A stretch of 64,000 nt of DNA from Bosea vaviloviae. GTDB lineage: Bacteria; Pseudomonadota; Alphaproteobacteria; Rhizobiales; Beijerinckiaceae. The stretch covers positions 3,339,001-3,403,000 of the forward strand of contig NZ_CP017147.1 of NCBI RefSeq assembly GCF_001741865.1, written 5' to 3'. Shown here one piece after another: positions 38,789 to 48,042 of the stretch (position 1 is its first letter; every line of letters starts with the position of its first letter). Below the pieces are notes generated by a model. The model was given only the letters and a program-made list of their open reading frames with translations, was not told the DNA's origin and did not search any database. The position numbers and the translations under genes are program-made.

Positions 38789-40288
38789 TCAGTCCTCCGA
38801 GGCCTTGAACCTGTTCAGTCCGCTCATCACGAAGGGCGCGATCAGCCCGATGAAGGCCAGGCTCAGAAGGATGGCGGAGCCGGGGTTCTCCAGCAGGATC
38901 ATCGGATCGCCGAGGCTGATCTGCAAAGCGCGCCTGAGCTGAGCCTCCGCCATCGGCCCCAGGATCAGCCCAACCACCATCGGCGCGACGGGATAGTCGT
39001 AGCGGCGCATCAGGAACCCAAGAAACCCGAAGACGAACAGCATCGAGAGCTCGACCACCGAGGCCTTGACCGCAAGCGTGCCCATCGCCGCGAAGACGAG
39101 GATGCCGGCATAGAGCCAGGGCTGCGGGATCGCCAGCAGGCGGACCCAGAGCCCGATCAGCGGCAGGTTGATGATCACCAGCATGGCGTTGGCGATGAAG
39201 AGCGAGGCGATCAGCCCCCAGACCAGGTCCGGCCGCTCGGCGAAGAGCAGCGGGCCCGGGTTCAGGCCGTATTGCTGGAAGCCCGCCAGCATGATCGCCG
39301 CCGTCGCCGAGGTCGGCAGGCCCAGCGTCAGCAGCGGCACGAGCGTGCCCGCGGCCGAGGCGTTGTTGGCCGCTTCCGGCCCCGCCACGCCCTCGATCGC
39401 GCCGTTGCCGAATTCGCCGGGATATTTGCAGAGCTTCCGCTCGGTCGAATAGCTCAGGAAGGTCGGCACTTCCGCCCCGCCCGCCGGCAACGCGCCGATC
39501 GGGAAGCCGAAGGCGGTGCCACGCAGCCAGGGCGCCCAGGAGCGCTTCCAGTCTTCCTTCGTCATCCAGAGCGAGCCCTTGATCGGCACGATCTCTTCGG
39601 GGTCGCGGAAGCGCTTGGAGGCGACATAGAGTGCCTCGCCGACCGCGAAGAGGCCGACCGCCAGCGTCGTCACCTCGACCCCATCGAGCAGTTCGGGCAC
39701 GCCGAAGGTCAGGCGCGCCTGGCCGGTCAATTTATCGATGCCGACCAGCCCGAGCGTCACGCCGATCGCGAGGCTGGTCAGCCCGCGCAGGGGCGAGTCG
39801 CCGAAGGTCGCCGACACTGTGACGAAGGCCAGGATCATCAGGCCGAAATAATCCCACGGCCCGAACTTGACCGCGATGTCGACGAGCCAGGGCGCGAGGA
39901 AGGCAAGTCCCAGCGTCGCAATCGTGCCCGCGACGAAGGAGCCGATTGCGGCGGTGGCGAGTGCCGGCCCGCCGCGGCCGGCCTTGGCCATTTTCGAGCC
40001 TTCGAGCGCAGTCGCCAGCGAGGCGCTTTCGCCCGGCGCGTTGATCAGGATCGCCGTGGTCGAGCCGCCATACATGCCGCCGTAATAGATGCCGGCGAAC
40101 ATGATCATCGAGCCGGCGGGGTCGAGCTTGAAGGTGACGGGCAGGAGCAGCGCGACCGTCAGGGCCGGCCCGATGCCCGGCAGCACGCCGACGGCGGTGC
40201 CGAGAAACACGCCGACCAGGGCGAAGAGCAGCTTGGAGGGCTCGAGCGCGACGGAGAAGCCGTGCATCAGCGAGGCGAAGGTATCCAT
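38789..40288 (-). CDS. tctA: Tripartite tricarboxylate transporter, large permease TctA
   Basis: A 499-residue membrane protein of the TctA family, with the signatures [21 protein letters not shown] and [20 protein letters not shown] near the start and a second [16 protein letters not shown] half-repeat. With TctB and the periplasmic TctC it takes up a tricarboxylate or related organic acid using the ion gradient. It lies 13 bases downstream of tctB and is the last gene of the tctCBA operon. Confidence 0.93.
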   Translation of the reverse strand: MDTFASLMHGFSVALEPSKLLFALVGVFLGTAVGVLPGIGPALTVALLLPVTFKLDPAGSMIMFAGIYYGGMYGGSTTAILINAPGESASLATALEGSKMAKAGRGGPALATAAIGSFVAGTIATLGLAFLAPWLVDIAVKFGPWDYFGLMILAFVTVSATFGDSPLRGLTSLAIGVTLGLVGIDKLTGQARLTFGVPELLDGVEVTTLAVGLFAVGEALYVASKRFRDPEEIVPIKGSLWMTKEDWKRSWAPWLRGTAFGFPIGALPAGGAEVPTFLSYSTERKLCKYPGEFGNGAIEGVAGPEAANNASAAGTLVPLLTLGLPTSATAAIMLAGFQQYGLNPGPLLFAERPDLVWGLIASLFIANAMLVIINLPLIGLWVRLLAIPQPWLYAGILVFAAMGTLAVKASVVELSMLFVFGFLGFLMRRYDYPVAPMVVGLILGPMAEAQLRRALQISLGDPMILLENPGSAILLSLAFIGLIAPFVMSGLNRFKASED

Positions 40289-40301
40289 TGTGCCGGGCCT
40301 C

Positions 40302-40778
40302 TCAGAACAGGTTTTCGAGGGGGCCGGACGGCAGCGTCAGCTGCAGCAGCTTCGAGAACAGCAGGAAGATCGACAGACCCAGCACGGCGCCGATGCCGAA
40401 ATCGATCGCCAGCGCCTGACGTCCGAAGGAGCGGGCGGTGCAGGAGAACACGATCGCGGTCGCAATGATGAAGCCGCCGCCGAGCCCGATGCAGGCGATC
40501 AGGCCGATCAGCCCGCCGGTCAGCCAGAGGATGGCGTTGCGGTCGACCGCTTCCGGCTTGGGAAGGCCTTCGCGGAAGGCGACGACGACATGCGACAGAC
40601 CCAGAATGGCCAGTACGGCGCTGACCAGATAGGGCATGGCCGTGGGGCCGAGGCCATAGGTCGAGACGATGGTCTGCGAGCGGGCGTCGTAGAACACGAA
40701 TGCCGCAGCGATGAGCAGCAGGGCCGCGACGACGAGGGCAGGCCGGTCGACCCGGCTTGTGGTGACATCCTGGTTCAT
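40302..40778 (-). CDS. tctB: Tripartite tricarboxylate transporter, small permease TctB
   Basis: A 158-residue protein with four membrane helices ([91 protein letters not shown]). Length, topology and position between tctC and tctA identify the small TctB subunit. A 134-base gap with a hairpin separates it from tctC, so relative expression may differ. Confidence 0.88.
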   Translation of the reverse strand: MNQDVTTSRVDRPALVVAALLLIAAAFVFYDARSQTIVSTYGLGPTAMPYLVSAVLAILGLSHVVVAFREGLPKPEAVDRNAILWLTGGLIGLIACIGLGGGFIIATAIVFSCTARSFGRQALAIDFGIGAVLGLSIFLLFSKLLQLTLPSGPLENLF

Positions 40779-40863
40779 TCCAACCCTCTCGCCTTGCGCG
40801 CTCTCGTCTTGCGCGCTCTTGCCTCGCGGCTTCGCCGGTTGATCCGGCGTTGATCCGTAAACA

Positions 40864-40888
40864 AAGGGGCCGCTTGCACGGCCCCTTC
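40864..40888 (-). terminator. Hairpin after tctC
   Basis: AAGGGGCCG-CTTGCA-CGGCCCCTT, between tctC and tctB. It probably causes partial termination or protects the abundant tctC mRNA, as expected for binding-protein genes. Confidence 0.6.
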
Positions 40889-40912
40889 GTCAAGTGGTTT
40901 TGCAGATAGGTC

Positions 40913-41878
40913 TTACTTTACCAGGCCGACATCCTTGAGCACCTTGGTGACGCGGGCGTCCTCGTCCTTCAGGAAGGTCTCGAAGGCAGCGCCGCCGAGA
41001 TAGGCGTCGTCCCAGCCGCGCGCCTTGAGGACCTCGGCCCATTCCTTGGTCTTGACCATCTTCTCGATCGCGTCCGAGAGAACCTTGCGCTGCTCGGGCG
41101 TGATGCCGGCCGGCGCCATCACCGAGCGCCAGTTCAGCACTTCGAGATTGACGCCGCCCTCTTTCAGCGTCGGGGCATCGGGAGCGTTGGGCAGGCGCGA
41201 GCCCGAGCTGACGCCGATCACGCGCAGCTTGCCGGCCTTGATCTGGCCTTCGAACTCGCCATAGCCGGAGATGCCGGCCGTGACGCGCCCGCCCAGCATC
41301 GCAGCCAGTGCCTCGCCGCCGCCGGAGAACGGGATGTAGTTGACCTTGGTCGCGTCGGCGCCGACGGCGCCGGCGAAGAGTGCCGCCATGATGTGGTCGA
41401 CGCCGCCGGCCGAGCCGCCGGCCCAGGTCACCTTGGCCGGATCGGCCTTGACGCGGTCGGCCAGGTCCTTGGCGTTCTTGATCGGCGAATCCGTCGGCAC
41501 GACGATGACCTCGGCCTCGGCGGTGATCCGCGCGATCGGCGTGATCTGCGACAGGTTCACCGGCGACTTGTTCAGCAGGATGGCGCCGACCATGACGAAG
41601 CCGTTGACCATCAGTTGCGAGCCGTCGCCCTTGGCGCCGTTGACGAACTGGGCAAGCCCGATCGTGCCGCCGGCGCCGTTGACGTTGTTGACCTGCACGC
41701 TCTTGGCGATGCCAGACGCCGTCAGCACCTGCTGCATCGAGCGGGCGGTTCCGTCCCAGCCGCCGCCGGGCGCGGCAGGCGCCATGATCTTCAGTTCGAG
41801 CTGGGCGAAAGCGGCCGTCGACAGGCCAGCCAAGGCCACGGCAGTGACAGCGCCGCGCTTCAGAATGGATCTCAGCAT
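40913..41878 (-). CDS. tctC: Tripartite tricarboxylate transporter substrate-binding protein TctC
   Basis: A 321-residue periplasmic receptor of the Bug/TctC family. The signal peptide MLRSILKRGAVTAVALAGLSTAAFA is followed by LELKIMAPAAPGGGWDGTARSMQQVL, NVNGAGGTIGLAQFV, WAGGSAGGVDHIMAALF and INYIPFSGGGEALAAMLGG-type motifs that form the carboxylate pocket. AGGAAACCC lies before ATG 41878. First gene of tctCBA. The ligand is likely citrate or another organic acid. Confidence 0.92.
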   Translation of the reverse strand: MLRSILKRGAVTAVALAGLSTAAFAQLELKIMAPAAPGGGWDGTARSMQQVLTASGIAKSVQVNNVNGAGGTIGLAQFVNGAKGDGSQLMVNGFVMVGAILLNKSPVNLSQITPIARITAEAEVIVVPTDSPIKNAKDLADRVKADPAKVTWAGGSAGGVDHIMAALFAGAVGADATKVNYIPFSGGGEALAAMLGGRVTAGISGYGEFEGQIKAGKLRVIGVSSGSRLPNAPDAPTLKEGGVNLEVLNWRSVMAPAGITPEQRKVLSDAIEKMVKTKEWAEVLKARGWDDAYLGGAAFETFLKDEDARVTKVLKDVGLVK

Positions 41879-42271
41879 GGGTTTCCTCCGCTCGCGGGTT
41901 TCCCGCAGATTTTATCTTGAACGATCCGCAGTGACACTTTGACACTTCCAGCGTCAATTGCACGTGATTGCATAATACAATCTCATAAATTGCCGCGCGC
42001 AACCCTCGGGGAACGGCTTGCCGCAGCGACCCCAACTGATGGCTGGATCGCTGCGGCAAGCCGCTAGCTGGGGCCGAATGACTTGATCTGGAGCAGCCTC
42101 GTCATTCCGGCGCGCTTGCGAGTGAGGTTCCGGCATGGATCCTTGTGTCTCCTTGCAGTCGTCACGGATGACGGCGCGCTTCGAGACGAAATTCCGCGAA
42201 AAAACGGGTACCGGTTTTCCGCAGGAGCAATGCTCTAGGCGGACCAGCCGCGATCGCGTAATCGCTTGCCG
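41879..42271. other. Gap between tctC and the O-antigen ligase gene
   Basis: It holds the divergent regulatory region of tctC and a family C repeat at 42192-42238 (TTCCGCGAAAAAACGGGTAC...GAGCAATGCTCTA). No further gene or RNA is recognised. Confidence 0.6.
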
Positions 42272-43594
42272 ATGAGCCGATCGATCTTGTCTCCGACATC
42301 TCAAGAGCCCGCGCCGCAAGAGCCCGCGGCGAACGAAGCCGTGCCAGCTGGCCATGCCGCGTTGGCCCTGAATATCGCCAGCGCGCTTCTCATCATGCTC
42401 CCGCCGGTGATGTGGGCGGCCAACCGCTCCGCACCGCTGCTGCTCTCGCTGGCCGCGCTGGCGGTCCTTGCTGCCGAGGCCTTGGCCGGGCGCCTGCCGG
42501 CCCGGCTGAAGCAGGCGCGCGCACTCCTGGTGCAGCCCCTGGCCTTGGTGCTGCTCGGCTTCCTCGGCTGGGCCCTGGTGACGCTGCTGTGGAGCCATCT
42601 CCCGCGCACCGGGCTCGCCATGTATGGCGAGCTGGTCCTGTCGCTGGCGTCTGGCTTCGTCGTCGCCCTGTGCTGGCCGCAGACGGCGCCTGCACGCGCC
42701 AGGCGGGCGCTGGGCTGGTCGCTGGCACTGACCGGCATCCTGGTCCTGGGCGAATTGCGCCTCGGGCCGGGCCTGCGTGACGCTCTGGGGCTTCGGAGCC
42801 AGCTCTTTATCTTCAATCGGCCGCTCCTGACCTGCCTGCTCCTGCTGGCCCCGGCGGTCTACGGCCTTTGGGCTGGCCCCGGAGCCGGGCGCGGCGGTCG
42901 GGCGCTTGCCGGACTAGCGGCCGTCTTCGTCACCGCCGCGATCATGGCCGGCGAGAGCGGCGCGGCCAAGCTCGGGCTGATGCTGATGGCCGCAACCTGG
43001 CTCGTCGCGCTGGCCTTGCCGCGCCTGGCGCTGGCCGGTGTGGCGCTTGCCTTCGTCGCCATGATGGCGGTCGCGCCCGTGCTCGGCCCGCTCGCCGACC
43101 GCATCCTGCCAGTTGGCGTCTACGAGCAGCTTGCCCGCGCCCATGCGCGCGACCGCGTCGACATCTGGCTCAGCTTCGGCGAGGCGATCAGGGCGCGCCC
43201 GCTGACCGGCTTCGGTTTTGGAACCTCGGCAGCCTTGCGCACCCATCCGGCCGCGGCCGCGGTCTCCGAGCCGCACCGCCTGCTGCTCGATGTCGGCCAT
43301 CCCCATAACGCCTTCCTGCAGGTCTGGGTCGAGACCGGCCTGACCGGCGTCCTGCTGATCTGCGCTGCGGGGCTCGTATTCCTGGGACGCCTTCGCCATA
43401 TGCCGGCCCGGGTTCTCAGCCCCCGCCTTGCGGTTGTCGCTGCGGCGCTGGGTGTGGCCTCGGTCGGCCATGGCGCCTGGCAGGGCTGGTGGATCGCGGC
43501 TCTTGGCGCAACGGCGATCTGGTTCATGAGCATCAGGCAAAACGATGCCGGGCGAAACGATGCCAGCCGAAATGATACGGAGACAAGCCGATGA
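42272..43594 (+). CDS. O-antigen ligase / polymerase family membrane protein
   Basis: A 440-residue protein with about 10-12 membrane helices and the Wzy/WaaL-type motif GHPHNAFLQVWVETGLTGVLL in a periplasmic loop, where the His is thought to be catalytic. The preceding loop (RDRVDIWLSFGEAIRARPLTGFGFGTS) is typical of WaaL/Wzy_C proteins. It could ligate or polymerise O-antigen or another glycan. It overlaps gor by four bases (ATGA), an unusual partner, so co-transcription is probably incidental. Confidence 0.85.
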   Translation: MSRSILSPTSQEPAPQEPAANEAVPAGHAALALNIASALLIMLPPVMWAANRSAPLLLSLAALAVLAAEALAGRLPARLKQARALLVQPLALVLLGFLGWALVTLLWSHLPRTGLAMYGELVLSLASGFVVALCWPQTAPARARRALGWSLALTGILVLGELRLGPGLRDALGLRSQLFIFNRPLLTCLLLLAPAVYGLWAGPGAGRGGRALAGLAAVFVTAAIMAGESGAAKLGLMLMAATWLVALALPRLALAGVALAFVAMMAVAPVLGPLADRILPVGVYEQLARAHARDRVDIWLSFGEAIRARPLTGFGFGTSAALRTHPAAAAVSEPHRLLLDVGHPHNAFLQVWVETGLTGVLLICAAGLVFLGRLRHMPARVLSPRLAVVAAALGVASVGHGAWQGWWIAALGATAIWFMSIRQNDAGRNDASRNDTETSR

Positions 43595-44958
43595 GTGAAT
43601 TCGACGTCGATCTCTTCGTCATCGGGGCGGGCTCCGGCGGCACGCGCGCTGCCCGCATCGCCTCTGGCCACGGCGCCAAGGTGATGATCGCGGAGGAGGA
43701 CCGCATCGGCGGCACCTGCGTCATTCGCGGCTGCGTGCCCAAGAAGCTTTTCGTCTATGCCAGCCGCTTCGCTGATGATTTTGAGGATGCCGCCGGCTTC
43801 GGCTGGAACATTCCCAAGCCGAGCTTCGACTGGCCGACCCTGCGCGGTGCCGTGGCGGGCGAGGTCACGCGGCTGTCGGGCCTCTACCGCAAGGGCCTGG
43901 AGGGCGCCAAGGTCGCGATTCGCGAGGAGCGCGCCGTCGTCGAGGGGCCCCATAGCCTGCGCCTGGTGAAGAGCGGCGAGACCATCCGCGCCCGCCATAT
44001 CCTGGTCGCGACCGGCGGCTATCCCGCTTTCGATCCGCCGATCCCCGGCGGCGAGCTCGGCATCTCCTCGAACGAGATCTTCCATCTGCCGAGCCTGCCC
44101 AAGCGCATGCTGGTCGTCGGTGGCGGCTATATCGCGCTCGAATTCGCCAGCGTCTTCGCGCGGCTCGGCGTCGCGGTGACGCTGCTGCATCGCGGCGACA
44201 ACATCCTGCGCGGCTTCGACGAGGACATCCGCACCCGCCTGCGCGATGCGCTGGAGCATGCCGGCATCACGCTGCGGCTCGGCTGCACCATCGACAGGAT
44301 CGAATTGCTGCCGGATGGCGTGCGCCGCGCCCATTGCGCCAAGGGCAGCCCGATCGACGCCGAGGTGGTGCTGGTCGCGACCGGTCGCCGGCCCAACACG
44401 GTCGGGCTCGGGCTGGAGACCGCCGGCGTCAAGCTAGGCCCCGTCGGCGAGATCATGGTCGACGAGAATTCCGCCTCCAGCGTGCCCTCGATCCACGCCG
44501 TCGGCGACGTCACCAACCGCGTCAATCTGACCCCGGTGGCGATCCGGGAGGGCCACGCCTTCGCCGACACGACCTTCGGCGGCAAGCCCTGGCACATGGA
44601 GCACAACCTCGTGGCCTCGGCCGTCTTCACCACGCCGGAGATCGGCACGGTCGGCTTGACCGAGAACCAGGCCTTCGCGGCCGGCTACGAGCTGCGGGTC
44701 TTCGAATCGGCTTTTCGGCCGATGAAGGCGACGATCTCGGGCCGGCAGGAGCGGATCTACATGAAGCTTATGGTCGACGCGAAGACGGACAGGATGCTCG
44801 GCGTCCACATCCTCGGCCATGACGCCGGCGAGATCATCCAGGCTGTCGCCATCGCGGTGACGATGGGCGCGACCAAGGCCGATTTCGACCGCACCATTGC
44901 GCTCCATCCCAGTGCTGCGGAGGAACTCGTGACGATGCGGACGGCGCGGGCGGGGTAG
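43591..44958 (+). CDS. gor: Glutathione-disulfide reductase
   Basis: A 455-residue flavoenzyme that reduces oxidised glutathione with NADPH. GAGSGGTRAARIAS (12-25) binds FAD, GGTCVIRGCVPKK holds the redox pair Cys43/Cys48, and VVGGGYIALEFASV binds NADPH. The C-terminal HPSAAEELVTMR contributes the active-site His/Glu of the dimer partner. A degraded second copy of the last ~60 bases of the conserved 3' region lies at 45678, on the far side of a toxin-antitoxin module. Confidence 0.94.
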   Translation: MSEFDVDLFVIGAGSGGTRAARIASGHGAKVMIAEEDRIGGTCVIRGCVPKKLFVYASRFADDFEDAAGFGWNIPKPSFDWPTLRGAVAGEVTRLSGLYRKGLEGAKVAIREERAVVEGPHSLRLVKSGETIRARHILVATGGYPAFDPPIPGGELGISSNEIFHLPSLPKRMLVVGGGYIALEFASVFARLGVAVTLLHRGDNILRGFDEDIRTRLRDALEHAGITLRLGCTIDRIELLPDGVRRAHCAKGSPIDAEVVLVATGRRPNTVGLGLETAGVKLGPVGEIMVDENSASSVPSIHAVGDVTNRVNLTPVAIREGHAFADTTFGGKPWHMEHNLVASAVFTTPEIGTVGLTENQAFAAGYELRVFESAFRPMKATISGRQERIYMKLMVDAKTDRMLGVHILGHDAGEIIQAVAIAVTMGATKADFDRTIALHPSAAEELVTMRTARAG

Positions 44959-44961
44959 CGG

Positions 44962-45372
44962 TCAGGGCAGCACGGGCACGCCGAGCGATCGGGCGGCGGC
45001 CGCCAGGTCTCGGTCGCGCGTCGCCAGCGTTGCCCCCATGCGCAGCGCCAGTTCTAGAGAGGCTGCGTCATAGCTCGTCAGGCGGTGGGCGCGCGCGAGA
45101 TTTTGCGTCTCGCGCCAGGCGCGGCCCGCGGTCTCCGCATCCGTGACCAGCGCCAATTGGCCGAGCAGTTCCAGGCGCTCGGAGACCGCGGCGGCGCTGA
45201 GGCGGCCCTTCCGCTCGGCCTGCAACAGGATGTTGCCGATTTCCAGCGCGAACAGGCCGGGCACGATCGCTCCGCTTTGGCGAACCCGTTCCGCGATCGC
45301 ATCGCTCTCCGGGGACGCCTCGTCCTCGAAACACCATGCGAGCGCGATCGAAGCGTCGATGACGAGCGTCAC
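44962..45372 (-). CDS. vapC: VapC-type PIN domain toxin
   Basis: A 136-residue PIN ribonuclease: VIDASIALAWCFEDE (Asp6), FALEIGNILL (Glu), YDAASLELALR (Asp) and TRDRDLAAAARSLGV (Asp) form the metal site. It would cleave tRNA or rRNA when free of antitoxin. It overlaps the upstream antitoxin gene by four bases (GTGA). The module lies convergent to gor, only 3 bases from its stop, with a gor 3' remnant on its other side. Confidence 0.9.
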   Translation of the reverse strand: MTLVIDASIALAWCFEDEASPESDAIAERVRQSGAIVPGLFALEIGNILLQAERKGRLSAAAVSERLELLGQLALVTDAETAGRAWRETQNLARAHRLTSYDAASLELALRMGATLATRDRDLAAAARSLGVPVLP

Positions 45373-45608
45373 CGCCGCCCCTCGTCCCGCAAATCCTTCC
45401 AGGATAGCCCGCCGAGCGTCGTTCTGCCGCGCAGCGCTTTCAATCTGGCGAAGGCCTCGTCGCGGCGCGATTGATCGATATCGCCCGCGCCGGTCAGCCG
45501 CGCGATCGGTTTGCCATGCTTGGTGATGACCACCTCCTCGCCGGCGGCGACCCGTTCGAGCAGCGCCGAGAGATGAGTCTTGGCCTCAAAAGCGCCAATC
45601 GTGACCAT
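45369..45608 (-). CDS. Phd/YefM-type antitoxin
   Basis: A 79-residue protein of the prevent-host-death family: VTIGAFEAKTHLSALLERVAAGEEVVITKHGKPIARLTG is the DNA-binding N-terminal fold, and the flexible C-terminus (RLKALRGRTTLGGLSWKDLRDEGRR) should wrap the PIN toxin. An inverted repeat lies 13 bases upstream of its ATG (45621-45648), suited to autoregulation by the antitoxin-toxin complex. Confidence 0.9.
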   Translation of the reverse strand: MVTIGAFEAKTHLSALLERVAAGEEVVITKHGKPIARLTGAGDIDQSRRDEAFARLKALRGRTTLGGLSWKDLRDEGRR

Positions 45609-45620
45609 GGCGAATTTCCC

Positions 45621-45648
45621 ACCTGATTTTCAAACTAGATGAAAAGGT
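45621..45648. promoter_or_regulatory. Toxin-antitoxin operator
   Basis: TTTTCA (45627-45632) and TGAAAA (45640-45645) form an inverted repeat, flanked by ACCT and AGGT, upstream of the antitoxin start at 45608. Confidence 0.55.
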
Positions 45649-45677
45649 AGGTCGGTTTGGCCGGCGGGGAAAGAACT

Positions 45678-45740
45678 GTGACGATGGGCGTGACCAAGGC
45701 CGATTTCGACCGCACGGTTGCGCTGCATCTCTGCAGCGGA
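45678..45740 (+). pseudogene. Degraded copy of the gor 3' end
   Basis: It reads VTMGVTKADFDRTVALH, against VTMGATKADFDRTIALH in gor (44857-44907), with about 51 of the first 54 bases alike by eye, then decays after CAT. It lacks any upstream gor sequence. Confidence 0.85.
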
Positions 45741-45759
45741 AGAGCACGTCCGCCGCGGG

Positions 45760-46794
45760 TTATTTGCTGAGCCCCTTCTTGGCGAGCCAGTCCTGGATCA
45801 GCTGCGCGACCTCCAGATTGTTCTTGTCGAGCATCATCATGTGGGAGTTTCCCTTGATGCCCACAGTCGGGAGATTGACGACGTCGACCGAGCCGCCGGC
45901 AGCCCTGATCTTGTCGCCGAAATCGGTTCCCGCCTTGCGGATCGCCGGCCAGCGCGCGTCCTGCTCGACATAATCGCCATAGACCATCAGCACGGGGATG
46001 TTCTTCAGGAGATCGGCCTTGGCTGGGTCGCCCAGGCCCGCCGGCTCGACTGCGATCAGCGCCTTGACCTTGTCGGGGCGCGCCTGCGCCACCTTGAAGC
46101 CGAACTGCCCGGCCTGGCTGTGGAAGGCGATCACGCAGGGACAGACCTTGTCGACCTCGGCGATATAGGCATCGATGATCATCTGGTCGGTGGAGGTCCA
46201 GCGCGGCACGATCTGCTTGACGAAATTGTCGTAGCCATCGGCCGGGAACTGGCTCCCAGTGAGATATTTCCGCTTGGCGGGATCGCCATTATAGCTGCCC
46301 GCGCCGTCGCCGATGCGGAAGCGCTCGAACGGGTTCGCTGTGGTCAGGAAGACGGGCTCGCCTGGAATGACGTCGGGATACATCGCCCAGCCCGAACGGC
46401 CGCGCTCGACCGCGTCGGAGTTGTAGACCGCCCAGCCCTTGCGCAGGAAGAACTCGAGCCAGCCCTGCCGCCCGTCCGGCGTCGTCTCGTAATTGACGCC
46501 GGTCATGCCGCCGCCATGCCAGAGCAGGAGAGGGGCGGCGCCGCGCTCGTTCTGCGGCAGGAAATACTGCACATACATCTGGCCGGTCTGGTAGGTGCCG
46601 TTCGGATCGACCTTGGCCGGAACGCCGCCGGGCGTGAAGGTCACCTCCTTGACCGGCCGGCCTGAAATCTCGACCAGCTTGCCGCCGACATGGAACGAGC
46701 CCATGCCGCGTAGCGACAGGGCTTCCTCTGCGAAAGCACTGGAGAGTGTGGCGGCGAAAAATGCCCCCACCATTGCGAAGCACCGAAAGCCCAT
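45760..46794 (-). CDS. Secreted alpha/beta hydrolase (esterase-like)
   Basis: A 344-residue protein with a signal peptide (MGFRCFAMVGAFFAATLSSAFA). PLLLWHGGGMTGVNYETTPDG contributes the oxyanion hole, VIAFHSQAGQFGFKVA (near 226) holds the nucleophile Ser, PVLMVYGDYVEQD the acid region, and GIKGNSHMMMLDKNN the His. The layout matches periplasmic esterases of the alpha/beta hydrolase fold; the substrate is unknown. The stop lies about 20 bases from the gor remnant. Confidence 0.85.
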   Translation of the reverse strand: MGFRCFAMVGAFFAATLSSAFAEEALSLRGMGSFHVGGKLVEISGRPVKEVTFTPGGVPAKVDPNGTYQTGQMYVQYFLPQNERGAAPLLLWHGGGMTGVNYETTPDGRQGWLEFFLRKGWAVYNSDAVERGRSGWAMYPDVIPGEPVFLTTANPFERFRIGDGAGSYNGDPAKRKYLTGSQFPADGYDNFVKQIVPRWTSTDQMIIDAYIAEVDKVCPCVIAFHSQAGQFGFKVAQARPDKVKALIAVEPAGLGDPAKADLLKNIPVLMVYGDYVEQDARWPAIRKAGTDFGDKIRAAGGSVDVVNLPTVGIKGNSHMMMLDKNNLEVAQLIQDWLAKKGLSK

Positions 46795-46835
46795 CTGCGT
46801 TTCCCTGCCAGTTTCTCTTTCTATCTTGGGGCGAA

Positions 46836-46936
46836 CGCTAGAGCCGGATGATTTCAGATGGAATCACAAAGTGATGCCATCTGAAATCTGAATCCGTCTC
46901 GCATCCAAGAGTGAGAGCAGGATCGATCGCCCGGGC
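46836..46936. repeat. Intergenic repeat, family E
   Basis: AGAGCCGGATGATTTCAGAT, CATCTGAAATCTGAATCCGT and AAGAGTGAGAGCAGGATCG; reverse complement of the copy inside the phage gene at 17273-17394. Confidence 0.85.
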
Positions 46937-47067
46937 CACAAAGCAGGCGCCAATAGATGGCGAAGGGCTGGCGGCGCAGGCCAGGCGACGCCACATCGAC
47001 CTGCTGACGCAACGGCTGTTTTGGATTATAGAATGGCCCTGCCGAATTCTAGAAAGGAGATGCTGAC

Positions 47068-47316
47068 ATGGGTTTGAGCATCAAGAACGAGGCCGTCGAG
47101 ACGCTGGCGCGCGATCTGGCTCGCCGGCACGGCACGGGTGTGACCGAGATCATCCGCCTGGCGCTGGTGGAAAAAGCCGAACGCGACGTTCCAGAAAAGA
47201 CGCTTTGGGAGAAGCTGGCTCCGATTCATGAAGAGTTGAGAAAGGCCGGTAAAACGGGATTGGTGGCCGACCGCGCGTTTTATGACGACTTGAACGGCGA
47301 GTCAGAGCGGCCGTGA
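47068..47316 (+). CDS. vapB: VapB-type antitoxin (PSK transcription-factor family)
   Basis: An 82-residue protein beginning MGLSIKNEAVETLARDLARRHGTGVTEIIRLALVEKAERD, the ribbon-helix-helix pattern of Rv0623-like antitoxins, followed by a C-terminal LWEKLAPIHEELRKAG region that binds the toxin. AAAGGAGATGCTGAC precedes the ATG. It overlaps the toxin gene by four bases (GTGA). Confidence 0.9.
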   Translation: MGLSIKNEAVETLARDLARRHGTGVTEIIRLALVEKAERDVPEKTLWEKLAPIHEELRKAGKTGLVADRAFYDDLNGESERP

Positions 47317-47726
47317 TCGTTGTTGATGCCTCGGCGATGGCCGCGATCCTGGGACGAGAGAGCGACGGCGAGGCGCTCGCGCAGAGGCTGGAGAATTGGC
47401 CGCGTGGGCCTGAATTGCGGCATGCCTCGACCGTTACACTCTGGGAGGCTGCCTCTGCCGTTGCGCGTCTCCACCGGGTGAGCCGCGACCGTGCTTTCGA
47501 ACTGGTCACGATTTTCTGTGAGTTGACGATGGTGACGCCGATCGCGCCCGACGCCGAGATCACGGCGGGGGCCGTGGCTGCGGCCGAGCGTTACGGCCTC
47601 GGCGGCGGCCGCCCCGGCATCCTCAATCTCGGCGCTTGCTTCTCCTACGCGACGGCCAGGCATCTCAAGGCGCGGTTGCTGTTTAAGGGCGACGATTTCA
47701 GCCGCACCGATATTGAGGCTGCCTGA
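47313..47726 (+). CDS. vapC: VapC-type PIN domain toxin
   Basis: A 137-residue PIN ribonuclease: IVVDASAMAAILGRESDGE (first Asp), TLWEAASAV (Glu), and NLGACFSYATARHLKARLLFKGDDFSRTDIE (closing acidic cluster). The GTG start overlaps the antitoxin stop. It differs clearly in sequence from the PIN toxins at 44962 and 49451, so these are separate acquisitions, not local duplicates. Confidence 0.9.
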   Translation: MIVVDASAMAAILGRESDGEALAQRLENWPRGPELRHASTVTLWEAASAVARLHRVSRDRAFELVTIFCELTMVTPIAPDAEITAGAVAAAERYGLGGGRPGILNLGACFSYATARHLKARLLFKGDDFSRTDIEAA

Positions 47727-48042
47727 GCGGCAGGCGTCCATCTCTTCCTGCCAGCTCCGCATGATTCAAACTCTGAAGCCGTTGAAGCGATCGTCGATGT
47801 CGTTGAATCGCCATCTCAGCGGCTTGAATCAGCGTCTCAACCGCCGGATTCAGGATGTGAGCCGAACGCGCCATCGTGTTGCGAAGATTCACGCTTCCGC
47901 CTTCGGCCGGGCAAAGGCCGCGCGGCCTTTCCGCGCCAAGCGGCGTCGTCATGGTGGTCAGCTTGCGATGATCGGTGTATAGGCCCCGCTTCGCGCTGAG
48001 ATGAGGTTAACCGCCGCGCGATCGCAAGCAGGAGCAAGACAA
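47727..48042. other. Gap upstream of DAHP synthase
   Basis: 316 bases without a convincing gene. The open frames here are Arg/Ser-rich shadows. The region has several TTGAATC/GATTCAA motifs (for example near 47763, 47809 and 47827). It presumably carries the DAHP synthase promoter, which I cannot place. Confidence 0.5.

Noticed and set aside
41954..42598. Minus-strand 214-codon frame upstream of the O-antigen ligase gene
   Set aside because: Gln/Arg-rich translation crossing a family C repeat and antisense to the ligase gene.
47713..47982. Arg/Ser-rich forward frame after VapC
   Set aside because: No ribosome binding site, low complexity and no domain; treated as intergenic.
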